Assembly (NCBI GenBank): GCA_038251885.1
Contig: JBBSAX010000006.1
Span: 1-53,071 of the forward strand
Origin: JAHCHG01 sp038251885
GTDB taxonomy: Bacteria > Acidobacteriota > Blastocatellia > Pyrinomonadales > Pyrinomonadaceae
Length of the DNA: 53,071 nucleotides
Direction of reading: 5' to 3'
Shown here: piece after piece, positions 15,409 through 22,960 of the stretch
How positions within the stretch are numbered: the first letter of the stretch is position 1
Layout of the letters: every line of letters begins with the position of its first letter
Notes under the pieces: generated by a model
What the model saw: only the letters and a program-made list of their open reading frames with translations
Told to the model about the DNA's origin: nothing
Databases searched by the model: none
Program-made: the position numbers and the translations under genes

Positions 15409-18213
15409 ATGAAAAAATTTAAATTACTGGTCATTTTTGTTTTTGCCTTTTCCGTTTTAATCTTTAAATTTTCAGGGACATCACGCCCGGTCAGCGGACA
15501 GGCATTACTATCCGCGCCGACGGGTTTTTCGGCGACGAATAATCTTTACAATAATAAGGTCGGGATTTATTGGGATGCGATGCGCGGCGCGACCTCTTAT
15601 CGGGTTTTTCGCACCACAACCAATAATCCGGCAAATGCAACCGAAATCGGCAACACGACCGCTCCATTTTTCTTTGACCGAACCGCAACTGCCGGACAAG
15701 TTTTTTTCTATTGGGTAAGGTCTGAAAACGGAACGAATGTGAGCGAGTTGACCCAATCGGCACAAGGTTTAAGATCCAACACGGCGCAGCAAGGTCCCGT
15801 TCCTCCGATTGAGCCGCCCGTCAATGCGCCGCCAGCCAATCCTCTGACGGCGACGAAAGTATCTTTGGGCAAAACACTTTTCTGGGATGAACAACTTTCT
15901 TCGACTAATACGGTTTCCTGCGGAACTTGCCACATTGCCGGTATGGGCGGCAGCGATCCGCGTTCGCTCGTCAGCGTTTTTAATTCAAAAAATCCCGGTT
16001 TTGATAATGTTTTCAATACGGCGGACGATGTTGTCGGTTCGCAGGGCGTTCCCGCGAACAATGCGGATGGGACTTATTCGTGGTCAAATACTTATGGTTT
16101 ACGTCAGCAAGTTACCTCAAGGAAGTCAAATTCTTTTATCAATGCCGTCTATTCTCCAATCCTTTTCTGGGACGGACGCGCAACCGGAACATTTCGTGAT
16201 CCGCTGACAAATAACATCGTTATCAATAACGGCGGAGCATTGGAAAGTCAGGCTGCCGGACCGCCCACCAATGAAGTTGAAATGGCTCACGGTAGCAGTA
16301 ACTGGCTGGAAGTTTCAAATAGAGTTACCAATGCGAAACCACTCGCGCTGGCAACCAATGTTCCCACAGCTTTGGAAAATTGGATCGGTGATCGAAATTA
16401 TACCGAACTTTTTCAGGAAGCCTTCGGCACGCCGGAAGTCACGCCGGCACGCATTGTGCTGGCAATTGCAACTTATGAACGGACGCTTTTTTCCGACCAA
16501 ACGCCGGTTGATCTGGCAAATGCAGGAATTCAGCCATTGACGCAACAGGAACAACGCGGACAAAATGTTTTTGTTAATGTGCAGTGCGCGGTTTGCCACG
16601 CAGGAAATTTGTTTTCCGATAACTCTTTCCGCAATATCGGTCTGCGTCCGGTTGTTGAAGATACGGGACGTTTTCAGGTTACGGGAAACAATAATAATCT
16701 AGGCGAATTTCGGGTTCCGAGCCTCAGAAATGTCGGACTTCGCTCTTCGTTTATGCACAACGGCAAATTCGCGACTTTGGAAGAGGTCGTCGAATTTTAT
16801 AATCGCGGCGGAGATTTTCGCAATGAACCGAATTTTCAAGGTAATCTGGTTCGTCCGCGAAATCTTTCGACACAACAAAAAGCAGATCTGACGGCATTCT
16901 TGAGAAACGCGCTCACTGATAACCGCGTTAGAAACGAATTGCCTCCGTTCGACCGCCCGCATCTATACACGGAATCAAATCGAGTTCCGATCATTTCGGG
17001 AACAGGCAGAGCCGGAACCGGCGGAAACGCTCCGCAAGTTATGGCGATAGAACCGCCGTTTGTCGGCAATCCTGGCTTTACAGTCGCAGTTTCAAATTCT
17101 CTGGCAAATGCTGCGGCAGTTTTGGTAATAAATTCAACTGATCCCGGAGTTGGCACGACAATTCCCGCAAGCGGATCATTTGCGCGGGCACAAACACAAC
17201 TTTCAAACACCGGAAACGGCGCAGGTTACGGTTCGGTCAGCTTGGCAATTCCAGATAATCCCGCGCTCGTCGGTCAGACGTTTTTCGGGCGTTGGTATAT
17301 CACGGATGCGGCGGCGGCAAACGGATTTTCGGTTTCGCAGGTTTTTCAATTTACGGTTTTCGGCGAAGCGTCTGCCGTAAATTCAAACGCGCACGTTGAT
17401 TTTGACGGCGACGGCAAAACAGATATTTCAATTTTCCGCCCGTCGGTTGGTGAATGGTGGTATTTGCGCTCGTCTGACAACACAAATCGAGCATTTCAAT
17501 TCGGCGCGGGAACGGACAAGATCGTTCCGGCAGATTTCACGGGCGACGGCAAAACCGATATTGCCGTTTGGCGACCGGCTTCGGGCGAATGGCTGATTTT
17601 GCGAAGCGAAGATTCTTCTTTCTATTCGTTCCCGTTCGGCGCAAACGGCGATATTCCCGTTTCAGGAGATTTCGATGCCGACGGTAAAGCTGATGCGGCA
17701 ATCTTCAGACCTTCAACTGCAACTTGGTATATTCAAGCAAGTTCACAAGGAACGATTATTCAAAATTTCGGCACAAACGGCGACATTCCGCAAGTCGGCG
17801 ATTATGACGGCGACGGCAAAACTGATCTAGCTATCTTCCGTCCATCGGTCGGTGAATGGTGGATAAATCGTTCGAGCGGTGGAGTTATCGCTTTGCAATT
17901 CGGAACTTTAAGCGACAAACCCGTTGCGGCGGATTTCACGGGCGACGGAAAGACCGATGTTGCTTTCTGGCGACCGACTTCAGGCGAATGGTTTATTTTG
18001 CGAAGTGAAGATTCTTCATTTTATTCAGCACCATTCGGAATTTCGACGGATATTCCAGCACCGGGCGATTATGACGGCGACGGCAAAACCGATCTGGCAG
18101 TTTTCCGTCAATCAAACGCGACTTGGTATGTAAATCGTTCAAGTCAGGGGAGTTTAATTGTCAGTTTTGGAACCGGTGAAGATTATCCCGCACCTGCGGC
18201 ATACATTCCATAA
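15409..18213 (+). CDS. Secreted di-haem cytochrome c peroxidase/MauG-like protein with FnIII and VCBS repeats
   Basis: The 934-residue product has a signal peptide (about 1-30), a fibronectin-III-like domain (about 35-120), and a cytochrome c peroxidase-like region (about 135-505) with two haem sites, SCGTCH (about 172) and QCAVCH (about 394). An unassigned beta segment follows (about 535-655). The C-terminus has six VCBS/FG-GAP-like repeats (about 660-934), each with a D-x-D-G-D-G-K-x-D calcium loop. The peroxidase part reduces peroxide or oxidises a partner in the periplasm or outside the cell; the repeats probably form a calcium-stabilised propeller. It is the last gene of the sigma-factor operon. 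Confidence 0.88.
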   Translation: MKKFKLLVIFVFAFSVLIFKFSGTSRPVSGQALLSAPTGFSATNNLYNNKVGIYWDAMRGATSYRVFRTTTNNPANATEIGNTTAPFFFDRTATAGQVFFYWVRSENGTNVSELTQSAQGLRSNTAQQGPVPPIEPPVNAPPANPLTATKVSLGKTLFWDEQLSSTNTVSCGTCHIAGMGGSDPRSLVSVFNSKNPGFDNVFNTADDVVGSQGVPANNADGTYSWSNTYGLRQQVTSRKSNSFINAVYSPILFWDGRATGTFRDPLTNNIVINNGGALESQAAGPPTNEVEMAHGSSNWLEVSNRVTNAKPLALATNVPTALENWIGDRNYTELFQEAFGTPEVTPARIVLAIATYERTLFSDQTPVDLANAGIQPLTQQEQRGQNVFVNVQCAVCHAGNLFSDNSFRNIGLRPVVEDTGRFQVTGNNNNLGEFRVPSLRNVGLRSSFMHNGKFATLEEVVEFYNRGGDFRNEPNFQGNLVRPRNLSTQQKADLTAFLRNALTDNRVRNELPPFDRPHLYTESNRVPIISGTGRAGTGGNAPQVMAIEPPFVGNPGFTVAVSNSLANAAAVLVINSTDPGVGTTIPASGSFARAQTQLSNTGNGAGYGSVSLAIPDNPALVGQTFFGRWYITDAAAANGFSVSQVFQFTVFGEASAVNSNAHVDFDGDGKTDISIFRPSVGEWWYLRSSDNTNRAFQFGAGTDKIVPADFTGDGKTDIAVWRPASGEWLILRSEDSSFYSFPFGANGDIPVSGDFDADGKADAAIFRPSTATWYIQASSQGTIIQNFGTNGDIPQVGDYDGDGKTDLAIFRPSVGEWWINRSSGGVIALQFGTLSDKPVAADFTGDGKTDVAFWRPTSGEWFILRSEDSSFYSAPFGISTDIPAPGDYDGDGKTDLAVFRQSNATWYVNRSSQGSLIVSFGTGEDYPAPAAYIP
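17392..18205 (+). repeat. In-gene tandem VCBS repeats in an ABCABC order
   Basis: Six repeats of about 45 residues fall into three types repeated in order. Repeats 1 and 4 share IFRPSVGEWW, repeats 2 and 5 share ADFTGDGKTD and LRSEDSSFYS, and repeats 3 and 6 share the ATWY and SSQG blocks. The simplest reading is a duplication of a three-repeat unit of about 405 bases. Confidence 0.8.
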
Positions 18214-18219
18214 AAAGAC

Positions 18220-18324
18220 GGAACGCGAACTTTAGTTCGCTGGAAAACTTTGAAAAACAGTTATTTGATATAGTTAATTTTGTCAAATAACTGTTTTTCA
18301 GTGGCGAACTGAAGTTCGCGTTCC
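18220..18324. repeat. Nested inverted repeats (GGAACGCGAACT type) overlapping a gene end
   Basis: Outer arms 18220-18243 and 18304-18324 contain the self-palindromic word GCGAACTNNAGTTCGC. Inner arms 18251-18268 (TGAAAAACAGTTATTTGA) and 18283-18300 are a perfect 18-bp inverted pair. The right half lies inside the methyltransferase coding sequence. The outer arm family recurs at 28618-28724. Confidence 0.85.
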
Positions 18325-18911
18325 ATTTTGTTTTCACAAATTATCAGATTTACGATTCCGAACGCTTTTTTTCGCACTTCTAAAATTTTCAAACCGGAGT
18401 TTTCCGCGATTTTTGCAGTATCGCGGTTAAAATGATCTTCGATGAGTCGAACTGTAAAAATATTCAGAAAATCGAAAAAGTATCCGAGCAAACCTTTCGG
18501 GCGAATATGTTCCAAAAGAATAATTTTGCCGTTTTTTCGGACAACTCTCCTTAATTCTTCAAACGCTTTTTCAGGATTCGGAATCGCGCAAAAAACCAAT
18601 GTGGCAAATGCTGCATCAAAGGAATTTGCGGCAAACGGCAAGATTTGAGCATCGGTTTGAACCAGTGATAATTTTTCGTTCAAGTTTTTTTCTTTGGCAA
18701 ACCGAAGCATTTTGCACGAAATTTCGCTCGCCACGGAATGTTTGCACTTCGGATAAAACCGAAAATTCAGACCCGTCCCCGCGCCGATTTCCAAAAGATT
18801 TACGTTTTCAGGCAGAAGCGAAAGAGTTTCTTCGCGCCATTTAGCGAGAAATCTTTTTTCAAACGGCGCGAGCGATTTATCGTAACCTTTGGCAAGTCTG
18901 TCGTAAATCAT
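18261..18911 (-). CDS. Class I SAM-dependent methyltransferase
   Basis: The 216-residue protein has a Rossmann methyltransferase fold. Motif I is LLEIGAGTGLNFRFY (about 39-53), with VQTDAQILPFAANSFD (about 85-100) and an LRRVVRKNGKIILLEH block (about 120-135). It resembles small phospholipid or ubiquinone-type methyltransferases, but the substrate is unknown. The last 20 or so residues, including KMERELQFATEKQLF, are encoded inside the inverted repeat at 18220-18324, so the C-terminus appears to have been replaced by repeat sequence. It is convergent with the cytochrome gene. Confidence 0.85.
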   Translation of the reverse strand: MIYDRLAKGYDKSLAPFEKRFLAKWREETLSLLPENVNLLEIGAGTGLNFRFYPKCKHSVASEISCKMLRFAKEKNLNEKLSLVQTDAQILPFAANSFDAAFATLVFCAIPNPEKAFEELRRVVRKNGKIILLEHIRPKGLLGYFFDFLNIFTVRLIEDHFNRDTAKIAENSGLKILEVRKKAFGIVNLIICENKMERELQFATEKQLFDKINYIK

Positions 18912-18912
18912 A

Positions 18913-19007
18913 GCTTTTGTTAGTTGTTAATTGTTCATGGTTAGTTGTTAAAGGCAAAAAATCAACTTACGATTGACAACTAACAATTAACTACTAACAA
19001 TTAACAA
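18913..19007. repeat. Low-complexity inverted words before the NtrC-type gene
   Basis: Copies of TTAGTTGTTAATTGTT (from 18919) and of their inverse (AACAATTAACTACTAACAAT, to 19007) face each other across about 20 bases. The array runs right up to the start codon at 19009, leaving no clear Shine-Dalgarno sequence. Confidence 0.6.
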
Positions 19008-19008
19008 A

Positions 19009-20418
19009 ATGGCAAAGAAAGGCACAATATTAGTTTGCGACGACGAAGAGATAATGCGCGATGTTTTGGAAACGATTCTTTCCGGCGCGGGTTACAAGGT
19101 TGATTTGGCGAAAACGGGCGAAGAAGCTATCGAAGCGTATGAAAACAAAACTTACGACTTGGTTTTGATGGATGTTTCAATGCCCGGAATGGGCGGACTC
19201 ACCGCGCTCGAAAGGATTATTAAAATGGATGAAGAAGCCGTGATTTTAATGGTTACGGCTTATGCGACCTTTGATACGGCAATTTCCGCTTGGGAAAAAG
19301 GCGCAGAAGGCATTATTCGCAAACCTTTTCAAAATGAACAAATTCTCGCACTCATCGCACGCGGTATTAGGAAACGCAAAAACGAAGAAGAGCGTGTAAC
19401 TTTGCGGCAAGCAATGACGCGCTCAGTTCAGCGCGACGCGATTATCGGGCGTTCGGAAAAAATGGAAACCGTTTTTCGCCTCGTTGACAGAGTTGCGCCG
19501 GCGCGTTCGACCGTTTTGATTACAGGCGAATCCGGCACGGGAAAAGAGTTGTTGGCGAAAGCGATTCACGAATCAAGTCCGCGTGCCGAAAAGCCTTTTG
19601 TCGTCGTCAACTGTTCAAATATTCCTTCCGATCTTCTTGAATCGGAACTTTTCGGACACACAAAAGGCGCATTTACCGGCGCGATCGCGGCGAAAAAAGG
19701 GCTTTTTGAAGTCGCCGACGAAGGTTCGATCTTTCTTGATGAAATCGGTGATTTGCGTCCCGAAACTCAAGTTCGTCTTTTACGGGTAATCCAAGAACGC
19801 GAATTTACGCCGATCGGCGACATAACTCTGACCAAAGTTGATGTGCGAATCATCGCCGCGACAAATGTTGAATTAAAGGAAGCCGTCAAAAACGGAACTT
19901 TCCGCGAAGATTTGTATTATCGTCTTTCGGTTGTTCCGATTGAACTTCCGCCGCTTCGTGAACGCGGCGAAGATATTTTGCCGCTCGCCCAACATTTTAT
20001 CCGCAAATACAATGAAGAAAATTTGCGCGAAGTAAGCGAAAATATGTCGCTTGAAGTTATAAATCTTTTGGAAAATTATTATTATCCGGGCAATGTCCGC
20101 GAACTCGAAAATGTTATCGAACGCGCTGTTGTTATTGCACCGACCAATGAAATTACAGTTGATTGTCTGCGTCCCGAAGTCCGCGATCCCGAACTTGCCC
20201 GCGCAATGATCAGCGACAGCGAAGGATTTTCCGAAGACATAGACATCTCGCGCGGCGTAAATTTCTATGACGAAGTTCGCAAATTTGAAGTTGATCTGAT
20301 CCGCCGCGCCCTCGACCAAACCGGCGGACACCAATCCCGCGCTGCACGACTTTTAGGTCTTAATGCAACGACGCTTAACTCAAAAATTAAAAGCTATAAT
20401 ATTCTTTTAAGAAGTTAG
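19009..20418 (+). CDS. NtrC-family sigma-54-dependent response regulator
   Basis: The 469-residue protein has an intact receiver domain (1-120; acidic pocket VCDDEE, phospho-acceptor in LVLMDVSMPG, lysine in RKPF). An AAA+ sigma-54 activator domain follows (about 140-380; Walker A GESGTGKE, GAFTGA loop, Walker B SIFLDEIGD). A Fis-type helix-turn-helix closes it (about 425-469, GGHQSRAARLLGL). It should activate sigma-54 promoters after phosphorylation. No histidine kinase is adjacent, so it is an orphan regulator. The neighbour is a convergent HD-GYP gene. Confidence 0.95.
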   Translation: MAKKGTILVCDDEEIMRDVLETILSGAGYKVDLAKTGEEAIEAYENKTYDLVLMDVSMPGMGGLTALERIIKMDEEAVILMVTAYATFDTAISAWEKGAEGIIRKPFQNEQILALIARGIRKRKNEEERVTLRQAMTRSVQRDAIIGRSEKMETVFRLVDRVAPARSTVLITGESGTGKELLAKAIHESSPRAEKPFVVVNCSNIPSDLLESELFGHTKGAFTGAIAAKKGLFEVADEGSIFLDEIGDLRPETQVRLLRVIQEREFTPIGDITLTKVDVRIIAATNVELKEAVKNGTFREDLYYRLSVVPIELPPLRERGEDILPLAQHFIRKYNEENLREVSENMSLEVINLLENYYYPGNVRELENVIERAVVIAPTNEITVDCLRPEVRDPELARAMISDSEGFSEDIDISRGVNFYDEVRKFEVDLIRRALDQTGGHQSRAARLLGLNATTLNSKIKSYNILLRS

Positions 20419-20437
20419 AAACTATTTTTAAAGGATT

Positions 20438-21577
20438 TTAATGCACCATTTCCAAACTTTGCTGTGAATGAACGAGTTCGGAAACAATTGTTTGAAACGA
20501 ATAATTTTCCCGTTTATCTTTAAGCGAACGCTGGCGCAAAATTTCCCAATCTTCTTTCGGAATAATTTTGAAGGCTTCGACAATCATCGAGTCAAACTGT
20601 GTTCCGGCACATTTGCTTAGTTCGATAACGGCATTTTCATAAGAGCATCCGCGCCGATAAACTCTGTCACTGATCATCGCGTCAAAAGCATCTACGACGG
20701 CAAAAACCCGTGCGCCGATGTCAATGTCTTCGCCGCGCAGACCGTGCGGATAACCGCTTCCATCCCATTTTTCGTGATGTTGCGAAACAATTCGCGCCGC
20801 GCCTTCCAAAAACGGGATATTCCGCAAAATTTTCTGCCCGTGATATGGATGAAGTTTCATCTTGTTCCATTCATCTTCGGTCAGTTTCGCCGGTTTTCGC
20901 AAAATCGCGTCAGGCACGCCGATTTTTCCGATGTCGTGCAGTAGTGCGCCGAGTTCCAGATCACGCAGAACAGCTTTGTCCAAACCGATTTCATAGCCGA
21001 GCCGCAAACTAAATGTGACGACTCTTTCGGAATGTCCGTGAGTTTCAAAATCTCGTGTTTCCAGAGCTTGAACCAGAGCTTTGAGCGTCATTCGATACGA
21101 ATTTTCAATTTCTTCTAAAGCCTTGTCTAGTTCAGCGGTGCGTTCGGCGACAAGTTCCTCTAAATGAAGTTGATATTTATCTTTCAGGTATTTTAATTCA
21201 AATTGGGTAAATGCTTTTTTTACTGCTTCATCAACCTTTCTTAGCGTAAACGGCATTTGAATAACTTCAAAAGCACCGGCGCGAAATGCTCTGACCGTAT
21301 TCCCGACCGTTTCGAGATCACTGATAAAAATCGGTACCGTTCGCGGAGAGTTTGCCTGAAGAAACGGAAGCAAATTTATTCCGTTAACATTGGGTAAGGC
21401 AACAGGAGTTAGAATAACCGAGTATTCTTTTTCCTTAATTTTCGTTAATGCGGCATTGATTGAATCAACTTCATCGCAATTATATTTGGCTGAAAAGAAA
21501 GACTTTAACAATCCTCTTTTTTCAGCACTTTGCTCGATGATGAGCAAGCTTTTATCAATTTCCAAATTTTTAAACAT
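20438..21577 (-). CDS. HD-GYP domain protein with degenerate receiver
   Basis: The 379-residue protein has a receiver-like fold (1-120), a coiled coil (about 130-165) and an HD-GYP phosphodiesterase domain (about 165-350). The HD-GYP motifs are complete (LLHDIGKIGVPD and HHEKWDGSGYPHGLRGEDI), predicting cyclic-di-GMP hydrolysis. The receiver has lost its key residues: the acidic pair is EQ (about 15-16), the phospho-acceptor position is Pro58 in ILTPVALP, and the usual KPF is QMPF. It therefore cannot be phosphorylated in the normal way. It converges on the NtrC-type gene, 19 bases apart. Confidence 0.9.
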   Translation of the reverse strand: MFKNLEIDKSLLIIEQSAEKRGLLKSFFSAKYNCDEVDSINAALTKIKEKEYSVILTPVALPNVNGINLLPFLQANSPRTVPIFISDLETVGNTVRAFRAGAFEVIQMPFTLRKVDEAVKKAFTQFELKYLKDKYQLHLEELVAERTAELDKALEEIENSYRMTLKALVQALETRDFETHGHSERVVTFSLRLGYEIGLDKAVLRDLELGALLHDIGKIGVPDAILRKPAKLTEDEWNKMKLHPYHGQKILRNIPFLEGAARIVSQHHEKWDGSGYPHGLRGEDIDIGARVFAVVDAFDAMISDRVYRRGCSYENAVIELSKCAGTQFDSMIVEAFKIIPKEDWEILRQRSLKDKRENYSFQTIVSELVHSQQSLEMVH

Positions 21578-21761
21578 ATAAGCATATTGATCGGGGGGAA
21601 GGATTATTGAGAGAACCTTTTTTAAATTATTGAAGCTAAATAAAAAAACAATCTTAGCAAATATAATTTATCATATAAAAACAATGTTTAGCAATGATTT
21701 TTTATCGCTAGATGTATTATTAATAAATCAGAAATAAATGATGAAATTTCGTCCTAATATC

Positions 21762-21790
21762 TTGACGAGAAGAGTAAAGAGTTTTATCAT
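21762..21790 (+). promoter_or_regulatory. Sigma-70 promoter of tRNA-Leu
   Basis: TTGACG (21762-21767) and TATCAT (21785-21790) are separated by exactly 17 bases. The predicted transcription start is a few bases before the tRNA at 21802. Confidence 0.7.
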
Positions 21791-21801
21791 TTGTAATTCA
21801 C

Positions 21802-21885
21802 GCCGGGGTGGCGAAATTGGTATACGCACTAGACTCAAAATCTAGCGGGAGCAATCCCATGTCGGTTCGATTCCGACCTCCGGCA
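21802..21885 (+). tRNA. tRNA-Leu (anticodon CAA)
   Basis: The 84-base gene folds into a class II tRNA with a long variable arm. The acceptor stem GCCGGGG pairs with CTCCGGC (one G-U). The anticodon stem CTAGA/TCTAG encloses the loop CTCAAAA with anticodon CAA, reading UUG. The T arm carries GGTTCGATTCC. The 3' CCA is not encoded and must be added. It stands alone behind its own promoter. Confidence 0.95.
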
Positions 21886-22101
21886 TATCTGCTTAATTTA
21901 ATAAATGTCAAAACTTACAAACGTCTATTTTCTTAGATGATTAGAGTTTAAAGCTTCCTCAAAAGCATCAAGGATTTGGCTTTCTTGCTTTTCATAACTC
22001 AATAAAAACGAATAACTTTTTATGAACTGATTAATTAACTTTTTCGGTAAACTTTGCAACTAAATGAAGCCGAAAGAATAATTAAGCTCTAAAATATCGG
22101 A

Positions 22102-22674
22102 ATGATAAAATCTGAACTCCGCAAAATTTATCTTCTAAAACAAAAATCGCTTTCAAATGAAGAAAGAAACGAAAAAAGTTTAAAGATTACGAAATGTTTT
22201 TTCAAAAAATTCGATTTGGAAGACATTAGTTTTTTGCACGTTTTTTTGTCCATCGAAAAGAATCGGGAAATTGATACGAATGCAATAATTACTCGTTTGT
22301 GGCGCGATTTTCCTGAAATTTCTACAATCGTTTCGCGCATTGATTTTGAAACGATGTTGCTTGAGAATTTGAAATATAATGCAGAAACGAAACTCGTCAA
22401 AAACAAATGGGATATTGATGAACCGACGGGCGCGGAACTTATTGAAATAGAAAAGATTGATGTCGTTTTAGTTCCACTTCTCACGTTTGATGAAAAAGGT
22501 TATCGCGTCGGTTACGGGAAAGGTTTTTATGACAAATTTCTGAGCCAATGTAGAAAAAATGTTTTGAAAATCGGTTTGTCATATTTTGCGCCGATTGCGG
22601 AAATTTCGGATGTTAATGAATTTGATGTAAAGCTCGATTTTTGCCTAACGCCGGACAAGATTTGGAAGTTTTAA
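22102..22674 (+). CDS. 5-formyltetrahydrofolate cyclo-ligase
   Basis: The 190-residue enzyme converts 5-formyl-THF to 5,10-methenyl-THF with ATP, in cytoplasmic one-carbon metabolism. The N-terminus has the basic MIKSELRKIYLLKQKSLS, and the C-terminal ATP/substrate motif VPLLTFDEKGYRVGYGKGFY with KIGLSY is diagnostic. Length fits the family. The segment is AT-rich for this window. 6S RNA sometimes lies upstream of this gene in other bacteria; I looked at 21886-22101 and saw no convincing 6S structure. Confidence 0.9.
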   Translation: MIKSELRKIYLLKQKSLSNEERNEKSLKITKCFFKKFDLEDISFLHVFLSIEKNREIDTNAIITRLWRDFPEISTIVSRIDFETMLLENLKYNAETKLVKNKWDIDEPTGAELIEIEKIDVVLVPLLTFDEKGYRVGYGKGFYDKFLSQCRKNVLKIGLSYFAPIAEISDVNEFDVKLDFCLTPDKIWKF

Positions 22675-22960
22675 GAAAGATTTTTTGACTGCTAAAAACG
22701 CGAAAAGACGCGAAAAAATTTAATAAACACAGGAATATATTCTTCCTACTTGGTAAAATTTTTCTTAGTTAAATTTCCTATAAAAATCTGTGTTCATCTG
22801 TGGATAAATTTTCTTTTTCACAAACAAAAAATTCCAAAAACTCAAAATATCTCCAAAAAATTTTACAATAAAAGAAACCTATTCGCCTTTTCGCGCACCA
22901 AAGGTTTGTAAGTCAAACAAACTCATTCGATTTTTTTATTGCAAAGTTAGGAGAAAAATA
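22675..22960. other. AT-rich spacer
   Basis: No gene is seen. It contains one arm-like copy of the CACAGAT-family word (AATCTGTGTTCATCTGTGGA, about 22784) without a clear partner, and near the end a good Shine-Dalgarno sequence (AGGAGAAAAATA) for the VIT protein gene. Confidence 0.5.

Noticed and set aside
21886..22101. Possible 6S RNA upstream of the 5-formyl-THF cyclo-ligase gene
   Set aside because: The position is typical, but I see no long hairpin with a central bubble.
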